Below, piece by piece: positions 20,958 through 29,899 of a stretch of 64,000 nt of DNA. The translations under genes were made by a program, and so were the position numbers. The notes below the pieces were generated by a model. It worked only from the letters and a program-made list of their open reading frames with translations. It did not search any database and was not told where the DNA came from. Where the stretch lies: contig NZ_FOYZ01000005.1 of assembly GCF_900112775.1 (NCBI RefSeq), forward strand, positions 124,001 through 188,000. The letters are read 5' to 3'. The DNA comes from Anaeromicropila populeti (GTDB lineage: Bacteria; Bacillota; Clostridia; Lachnospirales; Lachnospiraceae). Position 1 is the first letter of the stretch, and each line of letters begins with the position of its first letter.

Positions 20958-21545
20958 AGTTAGTATTATAATGCCAGCATTTAATAGAGAAAAAACCATA
21001 CTAAGGGCAATTGAATCTGTTTTTAATCAGACATATCGGAACTGGGAGTTAATTATAGTGGACGATGGGAGCTGTGATAGAACAGGTGCAGTTGTCCAAC
21101 TGCATTATGGGGGAAATATATTGCCTTTTTGGATTCGGATGACGAATGGTTTCCGGAACACTTGGAAGAGTGTGTAAAGGCAATAGAGGTGACGGATTAT
21201 TCAATATGTAGTGCATTGTGGATTGAGGAAAAGGCAGGAAAATTATATAGTTTAAACGAGTATGAGTGGTTTGTGGATTCTAAAAAAAGAATAGAGATGG
21301 ATTTAAATATTGATATCAATAGAAAAGTTTGGGTATTTGATGAACGTTTTTTTTGTTATACATTATGTACTGGGTTTTACTGTTATCATATTAATACAAT
21401 TGTATTAAAGCGAGAGATTATAAAACAGGTAGGATTTTTTAATGAAAAAATGAAATCCAATGAGGACATGGAATTTTTACGGGGCTGTAATAAATTTTGT
21501 GTTTTCAAAGCTCCTCAATACCAGCTAAACTGTCTGAAAAGTTAA
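20947..21545 (+). pseudogene. broken family 2 glycosyltransferase
   Basis: The first frame (from ATG 20947) reads [33 protein letters not shown], the N-terminal half of a GT2 nucleotide-sugar fold. A second frame, shifted, carries [18 protein letters not shown] (the DxD metal site) and GFFNEKMKSNEDMEF. The segment of about 30 residues that normally joins them, containing the ARN region, is missing, and the C terminus is short, ending at the convergent polysaccharide gene. So an internal deletion with frameshift, and probably a 3' loss, has inactivated it. The junction falls at a palindrome, GCAGTTG-TC-CAACTGC. The start overlaps the upstream EAL gene by 11 bases. Confidence 0.8.
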
Positions 21546-21568
21546 AAATGAATCAGCTTTTCAGGCAG
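21530..21568. repeat. inverted repeat at convergent gene ends
   Basis: CTGTCTGAAAAG (21530-21541) faces CTTTTCAGGCAG (21557-21568), a 12-base stem with one G-T pair. It contains the end of the broken glycosyltransferase frame and the last codons of the convergent DHHW gene. It may act as a weak terminator; there is no good T run. Confidence 0.45.
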
Positions 21569-22747
21569 TGTTCCGCAATAGCCACTTAAAATAACCATAT
21601 CATAATGATTTTCCGATAAAAAGGAAAGTATACTTTCTTCAAAAAGAACTGGATATAATACATCTACTTCACCACAAACAGAAGACAAGAAGGCAGCAAG
21701 TGGAGAAGAATACGAATCTCGAATCAAAAGTATTTTGGCACCGTTTGGGTTAAGGCGGTTAGTAATTTTTCCGTAGGAATAAAGAACACCATCCAAATAG
21801 CAGGAATACAGATCCTGTTGAAATAAATCTTTGATAGTCAGAATTGATTTATTGATTAAAGTGTCTTCAAAGCTTCCCTGATACGTGATAAAACCTTCTT
21901 CATTGGTGCGTTTAAATTCAAATGAGGTATTAAACTTGGGAAGAATCAAATCAAAATCATCCAAACCAGCATAAACAGCCCCAGTTTTTCTTCCATAAGA
22001 GCCCAAATAGGCATTTGGATAATGAATGGTAGTATAGTGGTTCCAATCGCGGTAATAACCATCTGGATCAAGCTGGAGAGCGTAATTTTCATTGAGAAAT
22101 GTAATAAGCTCCTGAAACGCTAGAAATGCTCCGCGGATGGTCCAGTGGTGATCTGTTTTATAATAAAGCTGCTCCTTTGCCAGACCAGAATGAATAAAAG
22201 CTGGACGAAGATCAAGAGAATCTATATCATAAGAGCTCAGACAATTATAATACAAATCAATATACTGGCTAAAGTTGCTATAAGGAATGCCTAAGTAGCC
22301 ATTAATTTTGCCATCATAAAATCTGTCAGGAGGTGTCATCACCAATAGTTCTGTTTTCTGTTCATCTAATTTTTTTTTCAAAGCAGAAACATTTTTCGCC
22401 AAGTCTTTTGCCTGTTTTTGGTCAAAGCTTTCAATAAAATTGGATGGGTGAAGAAATCCATCCCGATCGACCCCTATACTAAATTGATTCATTTCGTGTT
22501 TTTCCAATAACAATTGGAGGGCGCCATAATTTTCAATATAAGAATATTTTTGAAAAAAATTATCCTGCATGGCATATTCTAAGTTATCCGTTAAGGTGTT
22601 TACATCGTTTAAACTTGCTATATCCTTGTTAAGAAAAAGAGATTTAAGAAAAGGATAGGTATGGTGCAAATTCAACATAGAATAAGTCAACAACAAAAAC
22701 AAAAAGGTCAATGCGGTAAATTCCTTTTTTATAAAAAAATTTTTCAT
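21542..22747 (-). CDS. DHHW-family (AlgJ/AlgX/CcsI-like) polysaccharide acetylation protein
   Basis: The protein (401 residues) has an N-terminal membrane anchor (TALTFLFLLLTYSML) and an extracytoplasmic SGNH-like domain. Its DHHW motif is at residues 199-202 (KTDHHWTIRGAF) and the likely Ser segment is LLIRDSYSSPL. Members of this family work with an MBOAT partner to place acetyl groups on exported polysaccharide. The ATG at 22747 has AAAGGAG upstream; an open frame extends 37 codons further but overlaps the MBOAT gene. It is the last gene of a four-gene minus-strand locus and matches the place of ccsI in the clostridial cellulose operon as I recall it. Confidence 0.83.
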   Translation of the reverse strand: MKNFFIKKEFTALTFLFLLLTYSMLNLHHTYPFLKSLFLNKDIASLNDVNTLTDNLEYAMQDNFFQKYSYIENYGALQLLLEKHEMNQFSIGVDRDGFLHPSNFIESFDQKQAKDLAKNVSALKKKLDEQKTELLVMTPPDRFYDGKINGYLGIPYSNFSQYIDLYYNCLSSYDIDSLDLRPAFIHSGLAKEQLYYKTDHHWTIRGAFLAFQELITFLNENYALQLDPDGYYRDWNHYTTIHYPNAYLGSYGRKTGAVYAGLDDFDLILPKFNTSFEFKRTNEEGFITYQGSFEDTLINKSILTIKDLFQQDLYSCYLDGVLYSYGKITNRLNPNGAKILLIRDSYSSPLAAFLSSVCGEVDVLYPVLFEESILSFLSENHYDMVILSGYCGTLPEKLIHF

Positions 22748-22760
22748 TGGATACACTCCT

Positions 22761-24188
22761 TTAAAAATTAAAATAAATAAATGGATTATAGCTGCCTTTA
22801 ACCAAATAGGTGACACAGACAAAGAAAATGCAAATGATGCAGAACAGATAGGAAACATTCATAAAAAAGCCTGCAATCCCAAACCTATTTTCTACAAGAA
22901 GCCGGTTACAGCGCTTCGCAACTGGAGTAGAAAATATAATTCCAAATATTAAAAAAATGCCATATTCCTTTAAAAACAGAATTGTATAATCACAAAAAAT
23001 ACCTTTGTACTTTATGCCAAACATAGTTTGAAAAAGCGATAAGGCAATTGACAAATTAGAAGAACGAAATAGTACCCAGCCCCAGTTAATCATAAGTAAA
23101 GTATAGATATGATTTACAATGGAGTGGTTTTTTTTGTGTGGATTACGAAATACCTTTTCCAATAAAATAATAAAAAAATGATAAAGACCCCAGAAAAGAA
23201 AGGTCCATTCTGCCCCATGCCAGATACCAGTTAAAAGCCAGACAATTAACATATTGCGTACCATAATATCGTTGTTTTTTACCCTGGAGCCGCCAAGTGG
23301 AAAATAAACATAATCTTTAAACCATGTTGTTAATGAGATATGCCATCTCCGCCAGAATTCAGTAACAGAAGCTGACATATAAGGATAATTGAAGTTTTCA
23401 TCAAATTCAAATCCAAAAATCAGTCCTAATCCTATTGCCATGTCAGAATATGCTGAAAAATCAAAAAAAATCTGTAAGGAATATGCAATAGAACCAAGCC
23501 AGGCGAGAGAAACTGAAATGGTGTAAAGGGGAATTAGCTGATAAATTTTATCTGCAACAATTGCCATCGTATTGGCAATAATAATTTTTTTGCCAAGGCC
23601 TGTGAGAAATCTGCAACAGCCTACAGAAAATTTTCTTAAAGTATTTTTTCTAAATAAAATTTGTTTTTCAATTGCAGCATATTTCACGATAGGACCAGCA
23701 ATTAATTGGGGAAATAAAGCAATATAAAGTCCCAGATAAAAGGGATTTTTTTGAACTCTTGCAGTGCCTCTGGAGACATCAATTACATAGGAAATTGCTT
23801 GAAAAGTAAAAAATGAGATTCCAAGAGGAAGTGCCAGTTGAGGCACAATATAGTTTTTCTGCGTAAAATCATTAATGTTTCTTACAACAAAACCAGAATA
23901 TTTATATATGAAAAGAATACCCAGATTTGTGGCACACATTAACGTGAGCAGATATCGAAGCAGATGCTTTTTCGATTTGCAGTAAGTAACCATCAGTCCA
24001 AAAATATAATTTATCAGAATAGAAAATAATAAAATAAAGGTAGACTTTATATTACCCCATGCATAAAAGAAAATACTTGCAAAAAAAAGAAAATAGTTTT
24101 GCAATTTTCTTGAAAAGCAAAGCAAATAGTATCCTGAAATTACTAAAGGAAGAAAATAAAACAAAAACAAAATACTGGAAAAAATCAT
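22761..24188 (-). CDS. MBOAT O-acyltransferase (AlgI/DltB/CcsH-like)
   Basis: A 475-residue polytopic membrane protein. It has the MBOAT signature: PLGISFFTFQAISYVIDV, GPIVKY, FFDFSAYSDMAIGLG, FWRRWHISLTTWFKDYVY with H283, and the catalytic H324 in GIWHGAEWTFLFW. It would bring acetyl groups across the membrane for the DHHW protein encoded 13 bases downstream. The start is the ATG directly after the preceding gene's TGA, with AGGAGG about 10 bases before it. DltB-type function (teichoic acid D-alanylation) is unlikely, since no dltA, dltC or dltD is present. Confidence 0.88.
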   Translation of the reverse strand: MIFSSILFLFYFLPLVISGYYLLCFSRKLQNYFLFFASIFFYAWGNIKSTFILLFSILINYIFGLMVTYCKSKKHLLRYLLTLMCATNLGILFIYKYSGFVVRNINDFTQKNYIVPQLALPLGISFFTFQAISYVIDVSRGTARVQKNPFYLGLYIALFPQLIAGPIVKYAAIEKQILFRKNTLRKFSVGCCRFLTGLGKKIIIANTMAIVADKIYQLIPLYTISVSLAWLGSIAYSLQIFFDFSAYSDMAIGLGLIFGFEFDENFNYPYMSASVTEFWRRWHISLTTWFKDYVYFPLGGSRVKNNDIMVRNMLIVWLLTGIWHGAEWTFLFWGLYHFFIILLEKVFRNPHKKNHSIVNHIYTLLMINWGWVLFRSSNLSIALSLFQTMFGIKYKGIFCDYTILFLKEYGIFLIFGIIFSTPVAKRCNRLLVENRFGIAGFFMNVSYLFCIICIFFVCVTYLVKGSYNPFIYFNF

Positions 24189-24189
24189 A

Positions 24190-25263
24190 TCAAGTATCCT
24201 CCTCTTTGAGTTGTTTGTACTTCTTTCTATAGTAGAAATAGAACCCTGAAAGAGCAGTAAAAATACAAAGGATACAAATTCTTATATAATAAATAAGTTT
24301 TCTGTTTTGAAAAAGAACGTAATCTCTGATTGCGCCAGAAGCTTGTATTGAACTAGGTATCTTTGGGGCGTTTTTCGTATACTGAGTCCAGGATTCCAGT
24401 AATTCCACAGGATATTCAAGGAAGATGCCATCCTCAGAAGATGCCTGCAAAAATAATGTCTGTGCCCGGACTAGGGGAGAAACAGTCAAAGTGCCATCTG
24501 CTGTAAGAGTGATCCCATCCACGTTAGGATTTAAAAAGCGAAAAGCATGGTCTGATTCTATTTGATAAGTCACAGAAATAGAGTCATACGTTGAAATATA
24601 AACAACAGAATCCCCTATAATTTTACTACCTGTATATGAAAAGTAATGGAAACTTTCCTTTTCAGATACCAATCGCACATTACTAAGAACAACGTTGCCC
24701 CTTGTTTTTCCTTTCCCTGAAAATGAAAAGCCAAAAGTGGTAATATGACTATAGTCAAGAACAGAGTTCAGCACACTATTTCCCTGAAAAGGAATAAAGA
24801 AAGTAACTTTCTGATAGGTGCTAAGAGGAATGGTGCCATAATTGATTTGAACTGCTGTCAAAGCATCCTCTTTAGTCTGCATAATGGTATATTGCTTTTG
24901 ATAAGAAAGGGAGTGCTTCTTATCATCGGTCAGTGTAAAGGTAAAGGAGATAGGCTGGTTTACAGTACACTGAATCGAAACCCATATTCCCTGGTAATGA
25001 CTAAGATTTTTATCTCCCAAAATATTATAAAAACCAAACCCATAATAATCATCTGGGTCTCCTTGGATTTTAAACGTAAGTTTAATTTTGTCTGGGGTAG
25101 TGGAGCGGAATTTTGCATCCGCAGAATCGCTTTTCCACAGTTCACTATTTTGAAAATACATGTCTTCTGCTGCAAAAAGTAAAATGGCTGGAGACCATAA
25201 ATAATAAGCGGTCAGAAAAAGAAGGTATTTATATTTTTGAAGAGTCCATTTCAACATAATCAT
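24190..25263 (-). CDS. secreted, membrane-anchored protein of the polysaccharide locus (CcsB position)
   Basis: The protein is 357 residues. It has an N-terminal signal segment (YLLFLTAYYLWSPAILLFAA), an extracytoplasmic beta-rich region with WVSIQCTVNQPISFTFTLTDD and FGFSFSGKGKTRGNVVLSNVRLV phases that resemble CIA30/carbohydrate-binding folds (similarity by eye), and a C-terminal membrane helix (IRICILCIFTALSGFYFYY) with a positive tail. It sits where a BcsB-like partner would be and may guide the polymer out of the cell. It overlaps the synthase gene upstream and abuts the MBOAT gene. I do not recognise a named family with certainty. Confidence 0.7.
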   Translation of the reverse strand: MIMLKWTLQKYKYLLFLTAYYLWSPAILLFAAEDMYFQNSELWKSDSADAKFRSTTPDKIKLTFKIQGDPDDYYGFGFYNILGDKNLSHYQGIWVSIQCTVNQPISFTFTLTDDKKHSLSYQKQYTIMQTKEDALTAVQINYGTIPLSTYQKVTFFIPFQGNSVLNSVLDYSHITTFGFSFSGKGKTRGNVVLSNVRLVSEKESFHYFSYTGSKIIGDSVVYISTYDSISVTYQIESDHAFRFLNPNVDGITLTADGTLTVSPLVRAQTLFLQASSEDGIFLEYPVELLESWTQYTKNAPKIPSSIQASGAIRDYVLFQNRKLIYYIRICILCIFTALSGFYFYYRKKYKQLKEEDT

Positions 25264-27532
25264 CCTTTATAAAATCCATGTCGGTAAACTCGTCCCTTGG
25301 TGTACTATATTTTTGCGGCATAGATAATGTTTTTTTGTTCGCTTGATACTCCTGCATCCAGACATTCAGATAATTAAGAAATAGAGGATTTTTTGCAAGA
25401 GTCTCCGAATTTAAAATCTTATATAAGCACCCAGCTTTTTTATCATCGTTAAGTATGCATTCCATAACTAAGTTTTGTTCTTGATCGATCACAACTGTCA
25501 TAGTATACAGTTTTACCTGCGTCAGCTTAAAAAATGCAAATTCATAATTAAAATTTATAAGGGTTACAGGTTTTCCTTCCGTTGTAAATAATACAGTTTG
25601 TAAAGAAATTCTAGGAAGCTTACGGGTAGAAAAAATATTTTTTTGACCTCTGCTGTGAAGGTTTCTAGTAAAATCATCGTAAAAACTGCTTTGTGATGCT
25701 ACTTTTTTTGGATGAACGGGAATTCGGTCATATAATATATGATATAAAATAAGCAGGTTTTCACTAGAGACAGAAGTAAAAGAGATAGCATAATTCCATT
25801 TACTTTTTAGTTCGGTAATGTGAACAATTTTACCCGATAAAGAACAGCAATACCGGCTGTCTTCATTCTGAATTGTAATATCGAGATTTTGGTCAACTGG
25901 TATATACACAGGAAAATCGAACAATACAGAAATACCACCCTCAGATAAATCAAAAGTAGAGGTGGTCAAGATTTCCTTGTTATATTTAATGGTAAGGGGT
26001 AGAATTACTTTAATCCGTTCACTAGTCCGGTACGATTTGCGTCCCAAAACAAAAAATACTGCCATCAGCAAGTTATACAAATTGACAAGCAGCCAGAAGA
26101 GAATAAACATAAACTTACTGCTTCCTGATAAGAGCCAGTGATAAAGGCACATAATAATAGACGCAGAGGATAATACAATGAGCAATAAATGAGGTATAAT
26201 AGTTCTTATTTTATAAGATAAGGAAACACTAACCTTGTCTTTGCCAGTGACGTGGAAACTACGTTTTTCAATCCCCAGTGTCTCCAACATTATGGTAAAC
26301 AATAGATGAGGGAATAAAATAGTATCATATATATTACTTAACCGGGAGATCCGAATACGGCCTGTTAAGGAAGAAAGTGCCTTATTATATAGTAAAGCAT
26401 AGGGCAGCCAGATAAGTAGGATTTCCCCAAAACTAGCTTTTAAAAGTGTTACATGAAAAAGCACATAAAGAATAGGAGCCATTATAAAAATGAATCTTCT
26501 CATAGGAGTATACCAGTAAACAAGAGCCATAAAATAACTGTGCTTTTGAGAAAGAGAAAGTCCCTTTCTGCGGAACACCTTCATTTTACGAAAGGTCTGG
26601 ATACAGCCACGTGCCCAGCGCTCCCGCTGCTTAAATAAATTGTCCAGATCAGTTGGTGCCAGACCATTTGCATGTACAGAGGCAGTAGCATAACACTGAA
26701 AACCAGCACTTTGAATTGCCAATCCAGTAGCTAAATCCTCAGTAATCACTTTTGTATAAAAGCCTCCAGCCTTTTCCAATGCTTCCCTGGATAAGATGGT
26801 ATTAGAACCTGTATAAATAGCCGAATTATTTTTGTTTCTTATTAACTGTACGTGACGAAAGAAAAAATCTTGTTCATTGGGAACCGTTGTTTCTGAAAAA
26901 AGATTATATTGAAATAAATCTAAATTGTAAAAACTCTGTGGACTTTGAATAAAACCAATTTTTTTATGAATGGTTTCCTCCAGAAAGAAAAAGGGAACTA
27001 ACGCCATGAGAAAATCGTGCATCGGAATCATGTCGGCATCAAAAGTTGCAATTAACGGAGAATCCGTAAATAGCAGTGCATTATTATAATTCCCTGCTTT
27101 TGCGTCAACAGGCTCTTTCCGGGTAATATATCCAATCTGCATTTCTTTTGCAAGGCTGCGGATTTGCCAGCGGTTTTTATCATCACATAAATAGATATGA
27201 ACCTTGTTTTTGTCGGGATAGTCCATGTTTTTGCATCCATTAATGGTTTTTCGCAGTAACTCCATATCTTCGTTATAGGTTGCAATTAATACATCCACAT
27301 GAGGATAACGGTCTAACTCCACATCAGGTTTAGCTGGTTCATTAAAATCTAAGCGGCTTTGGTACTGATTCAAAGCTTCAATAAAACCTACCAGCTCAGC
27401 CAATAGTAATAGAAAACCACAGACTAATTCACCAATGCTTTCATCTATAGGTAAAGTAAAAAAAGTTCGCCACGAAAAATAAACAATGGAAGTAAAAAAA
27501 GCGGATAAAAAAAGGATTCTAGACTTTAGCAA
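25229..27532 (-). CDS. cellulose-synthase-like glycosyltransferase with PilZ domain
   Basis: A 767-residue membrane GT2 enzyme. Two N-terminal helices precede the catalytic domain: ATYNED, D117/D118 (YLCDDKNR), DAD at 165-167, TED at 264-266, and QRERW at 302-306, the full set of processive beta-glycan synthases. Several helices follow, then a PilZ domain with both c-di-GMP contacts, RTSER (502-506) and DLSEGG (528-533). It should polymerise a beta-glucan and respond to c-di-GMP. It starts with TTG after a GGGGGTGA site. The operon order (synthase, secreted partner, MBOAT, DHHW) resembles ccsABHI of Clostridioides difficile, but no ccsZ endoglucanase gene is seen. Confidence 0.88.
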   Translation of the reverse strand: MLKSRILFLSAFFTSIVYFSWRTFFTLPIDESIGELVCGFLLLLAELVGFIEALNQYQSRLDFNEPAKPDVELDRYPHVDVLIATYNEDMELLRKTINGCKNMDYPDKNKVHIYLCDDKNRWQIRSLAKEMQIGYITRKEPVDAKAGNYNNALLFTDSPLIATFDADMIPMHDFLMALVPFFFLEETIHKKIGFIQSPQSFYNLDLFQYNLFSETTVPNEQDFFFRHVQLIRNKNNSAIYTGSNTILSREALEKAGGFYTKVITEDLATGLAIQSAGFQCYATASVHANGLAPTDLDNLFKQRERWARGCIQTFRKMKVFRRKGLSLSQKHSYFMALVYWYTPMRRFIFIMAPILYVLFHVTLLKASFGEILLIWLPYALLYNKALSSLTGRIRISRLSNIYDTILFPHLLFTIMLETLGIEKRSFHVTGKDKVSVSLSYKIRTIIPHLLLIVLSSASIIMCLYHWLLSGSSKFMFILFWLLVNLYNLLMAVFFVLGRKSYRTSERIKVILPLTIKYNKEILTTSTFDLSEGGISVLFDFPVYIPVDQNLDITIQNEDSRYCCSLSGKIVHITELKSKWNYAISFTSVSSENLLILYHILYDRIPVHPKKVASQSSFYDDFTRNLHSRGQKNIFSTRKLPRISLQTVLFTTEGKPVTLINFNYEFAFFKLTQVKLYTMTVVIDQEQNLVMECILNDDKKAGCLYKILNSETLAKNPLFLNYLNVWMQEYQANKKTLSMPQKYSTPRDEFTDMDFIKDDYVEMDSSKI

Positions 27533-27623
27533 TTCTTATCACCCCCAAAATAGTAAGTGTATCATTGCTAGTATTACAAAAAGATTATAAAATATGAATA
27601 TAGAAAGAACGATAATAAAAAAA

Positions 27624-27707
27624 TGCAGTCGATGGGACTTGAACCCACACCCAGTTGCCCGGACATGAACCTGAATCATGCGCGTATGCCAATTCCGCCA
27701 CGACTGC
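27624..27707 (-). tRNA. tRNA-Leu (anticodon CAG)
   Basis: On the minus strand an 84-base gene with acceptor stem GCAGTCG/CGACTGC, D arm, anticodon arm CATGA-TTCAGGT-TCATG giving CAG, a long class II variable arm, and the T arm GGGTTCAAGTCCC. The CCA end is not encoded. Confidence 0.95.
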
Positions 27708-27719
27708 AATTACTCAAAT

Positions 27720-27748
27720 ATAATAGTATTTTTTTTGTCAAATGTCAA
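27720..27748 (-). promoter_or_regulatory. promoter of tRNA-Leu
   Basis: On the minus strand TTGACA (27743-27748), 17 bases, TATTAT (27720-27725), 13 bases before the tRNA. Confidence 0.8.
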
Positions 27749-27778
27749 GTCTTTTTTCGCTTTTGTTAGAGAAAAGAT

Positions 27779-28081
27779 TTAAAATAAAAAACTAGTTAAA
27801 AAAACAGTTAAAATAGCACCCAATGCTACCACAACCAGGCTTCTTTCAAAATAGGCAAGCAATAGAGCAATACCTGTTCCGCAAATCGCAGGATACAGAT
27901 TTCCTGTGGAGGAAAAGATGTCAGGAAAGGTAAGGGCACCAAGAACCGCATAAGGAACATAATATAAGAAAGTTTTTATGTAGGGTGAACGTATCTCTTT
28001 GCGGAATACGGCTAGGGGAAGTACCCTGGGAATATACGTAACAAGCGCCATTAAAATAACAGCAATAAAAGCTTTTGTCAT
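27779..28081 (-). CDS. azlD: branched-chain amino acid exporter small subunit, AzlD
   Basis: A 100-residue protein with four hydrophobic helices, the AzlD family size. It contains VTYIPRVLPLAVF near the N terminus, typical of the family. It pairs with AzlC to form a branched-chain amino acid exporter. Its ATG overlaps the azlC stop (TAATG), so translation is coupled. Confidence 0.9.
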   Translation of the reverse strand: MTKAFIAVILMALVTYIPRVLPLAVFRKEIRSPYIKTFLYYVPYAVLGALTFPDIFSSTGNLYPAICGTGIALLLAYFERSLVVVALGAILTVFLTSFLF

Positions 28082-28803
28082 TACTTTGCGACCTCCTTTG
28101 CATCAGATTCTTCTTTCATTGGGAACAGAACCGCACCAACTCCAGCGGCTGTAATTGTGGAAATAATAACCCGAAAGCCTGCTGAAATAAAGCTGAAAAT
28201 AGGTGCATATTTTAATAGGCAGTTTATTACGATTGCAAACAAAACAATACAAAGTACGGATTTTGATTTTCTGGCAGGCGGGATAATGATAGCAATAAAC
28301 ATACCGTATAAGGCAATACCCATTGCGTTGCTTAAAGCTTCTGGTAATGCAGAACAGATAAGAGCACCAGCTGCGGTACCAAGAGTCCACCCCGCAAAGG
28401 GTCCTGATATAAGTCCAAACATATAGGAGGCAGATAGTTTGCCAGTTTCCATGGATGCAACAGAAAATATTTCATCTGTCACACCAAAACCAATAAATAA
28501 TCTTTTCAACAGTGTAACAGAGCCGTCGATTTTCTGCGAAAGAGATAGTGACATAAGCATATAGCGGATATTAATAATAAAAGTTGTTAGTGCAATTTCA
28601 AAATAACCTGCACTGGCAAAAATTAAGTTTGTTCCAGCAAACTGGCCTGCACTTGTCAAATTTGTTGCAGAAATAAAAATGGCAAGCCACACAGGAAGTC
28701 CCCCGTTTACTGCCATCAGACCAAAGGTAAAGGAGACCGGTATATACCCCAAAGCAATAGGAATTCCTCTGCGGAATCCATATTTAAAATGATTCTGTTT
28801 CAT
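28081..28803 (-). CDS. azlC: branched-chain amino acid exporter large subunit, AzlC
   Basis: A 240-residue polytopic membrane protein opening with FRRGIPIALGYIPVSFTFGL, the AzlC signature, and containing SATNLTSAGQFAG. With AzlD it exports leucine, valine, isoleucine or analogues. Its start lies inside the end of the LysR gene (20-base overlap), with GGAG seven bases before the ATG, so LysR, azlC and azlD form one transcript. Confidence 0.92.
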   Translation of the reverse strand: MKQNHFKYGFRRGIPIALGYIPVSFTFGLMAVNGGLPVWLAIFISATNLTSAGQFAGTNLIFASAGYFEIALTTFIINIRYMLMSLSLSQKIDGSVTLLKRLFIGFGVTDEIFSVASMETGKLSASYMFGLISGPFAGWTLGTAAGALICSALPEALSNAMGIALYGMFIAIIIPPARKSKSVLCIVLFAIVINCLLKYAPIFSFISAGFRVIISTITAAGVGAVLFPMKEESDAKEVAK

Positions 28804-29716
28804 GATAATTCTCCGATAAATGATTTTTTTGTATATTTCTACTTAACGATTCCAGAAAATAAGAAGTAGCAACGGATAATGGAATATGCTCACTATAGGC
28901 AGCTACCAGTTTACGTTTTGGGAGCTTTTCCTTTGTTTCTAAAATGGTCAGATCGGTATGATTGGATTGTACACAAAAGTCCGGTACAAAAGCGATACCT
29001 AATCCGATTTTTGCAAGATCAATTAATAAATCATTACTGCTCAGCTCGATAGCAGGAACAAGATCTAACTGGTGCTGCAAAAAAATATGGTGAAGGTACT
29101 GACTGGTTGCAGACTGTTTATCCAACATAAGGATAGGATAGGTTTGAAGTATCTGTAGGGATACGGTTTGCTCTATATCAGGAAAGAGTGCTTTATTCAC
29201 TACAAATACATCTGAGAATTCAGCAATTACACGAGTGTGCTGAATGCTGTTTAAACGCATATTAGGGGAGTTTGTAACAATTAAATCTACCTGGTTGGTT
29301 TCTAATAATTCCACACACTTTAATGAGGTTCCATTTATAATTTTAATATGAACATTGGGATAACGGTTGTGGAAAGTTTTTAAAAACGGAACTAAGTAAT
29401 AGCGGCAAATGGTATCACTGGCACCAATTCGCAATTGTCCGCCACTTAGGGAATGACCTTCTATGATTTGATTTTCCCCACGGATAATTAAATGAATGGC
29501 AGGCTCAATGTGTTTAAACAGCAATTCCCCTTCCTTTGTCAGCTTTACTCTTTTGGTACTGCGGATAAATAAAGTTTGATTTAACCTTTTTTCAAGTGTT
29601 TTTATGGACTGGCTTACAGCTGATTGAGAAATATACAATTCCTTCGAAGCATCCGAGAAACTAAGTGTTTTTGCCACATGAAAAAAGACCTTATATAATT
29701 CATAATTAATATCCAT
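28784..29716 (-). CDS. LysR-family transcriptional regulator
   Basis: A 310-residue regulator with an N-terminal winged helix-turn-helix (FFHVAKTLSFSDASKELYISQSAVSQSIKTLE, read here in parts: SFSDASKELYISQSAVSQ) and a periplasmic-binding-like effector domain (LRIGASDTICRYYLVPFL). It likely controls its own operon with azlCD and may control the divergent M14 genes across the 183-base gap, the usual LysR layout. The effector is unknown; a branched-chain or acylated amino acid would fit the neighbours. Confidence 0.92.
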   Translation of the reverse strand: MDINYELYKVFFHVAKTLSFSDASKELYISQSAVSQSIKTLEKRLNQTLFIRSTKRVKLTKEGELLFKHIEPAIHLIIRGENQIIEGHSLSGGQLRIGASDTICRYYLVPFLKTFHNRYPNVHIKIINGTSLKCVELLETNQVDLIVTNSPNMRLNSIQHTRVIAEFSDVFVVNKALFPDIEQTVSLQILQTYPILMLDKQSATSQYLHHIFLQHQLDLVPAIELSSNDLLIDLAKIGLGIAFVPDFCVQSNHTDLTILETKEKLPKRKLVAAYSEHIPLSVATSYFLESLSRNIQKNHLSENYHETESF

Positions 29717-29832
29717 GCTTACGCCTCCATTTATAAGTTTTACTAATTAATAGATATCATAGCACACAAATATTTAGAATACAACGTTAGAAAACACAAA
29801 TTAAACACTTTTTTTTTGTATCATTACATTGT

Positions 29833-29861
29833 TTGACAGTTAGTAGCCATGGGAGTATAAT
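29833..29861 (+). promoter_or_regulatory. consensus promoter of the M14 gene pair
   Basis: TTGACA (29833-29838), exactly 17 bases, TATAAT (29856-29861): a perfect sigma-A promoter 39 bases before the GTG start. A promoter this strong next to a LysR gene implies either constitutive or repressor-limited expression. Confidence 0.85.
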
Positions 29862-29899
29862 AGGACAGTAATACGCTTATTTGAAAGGAAGATGGAAAC

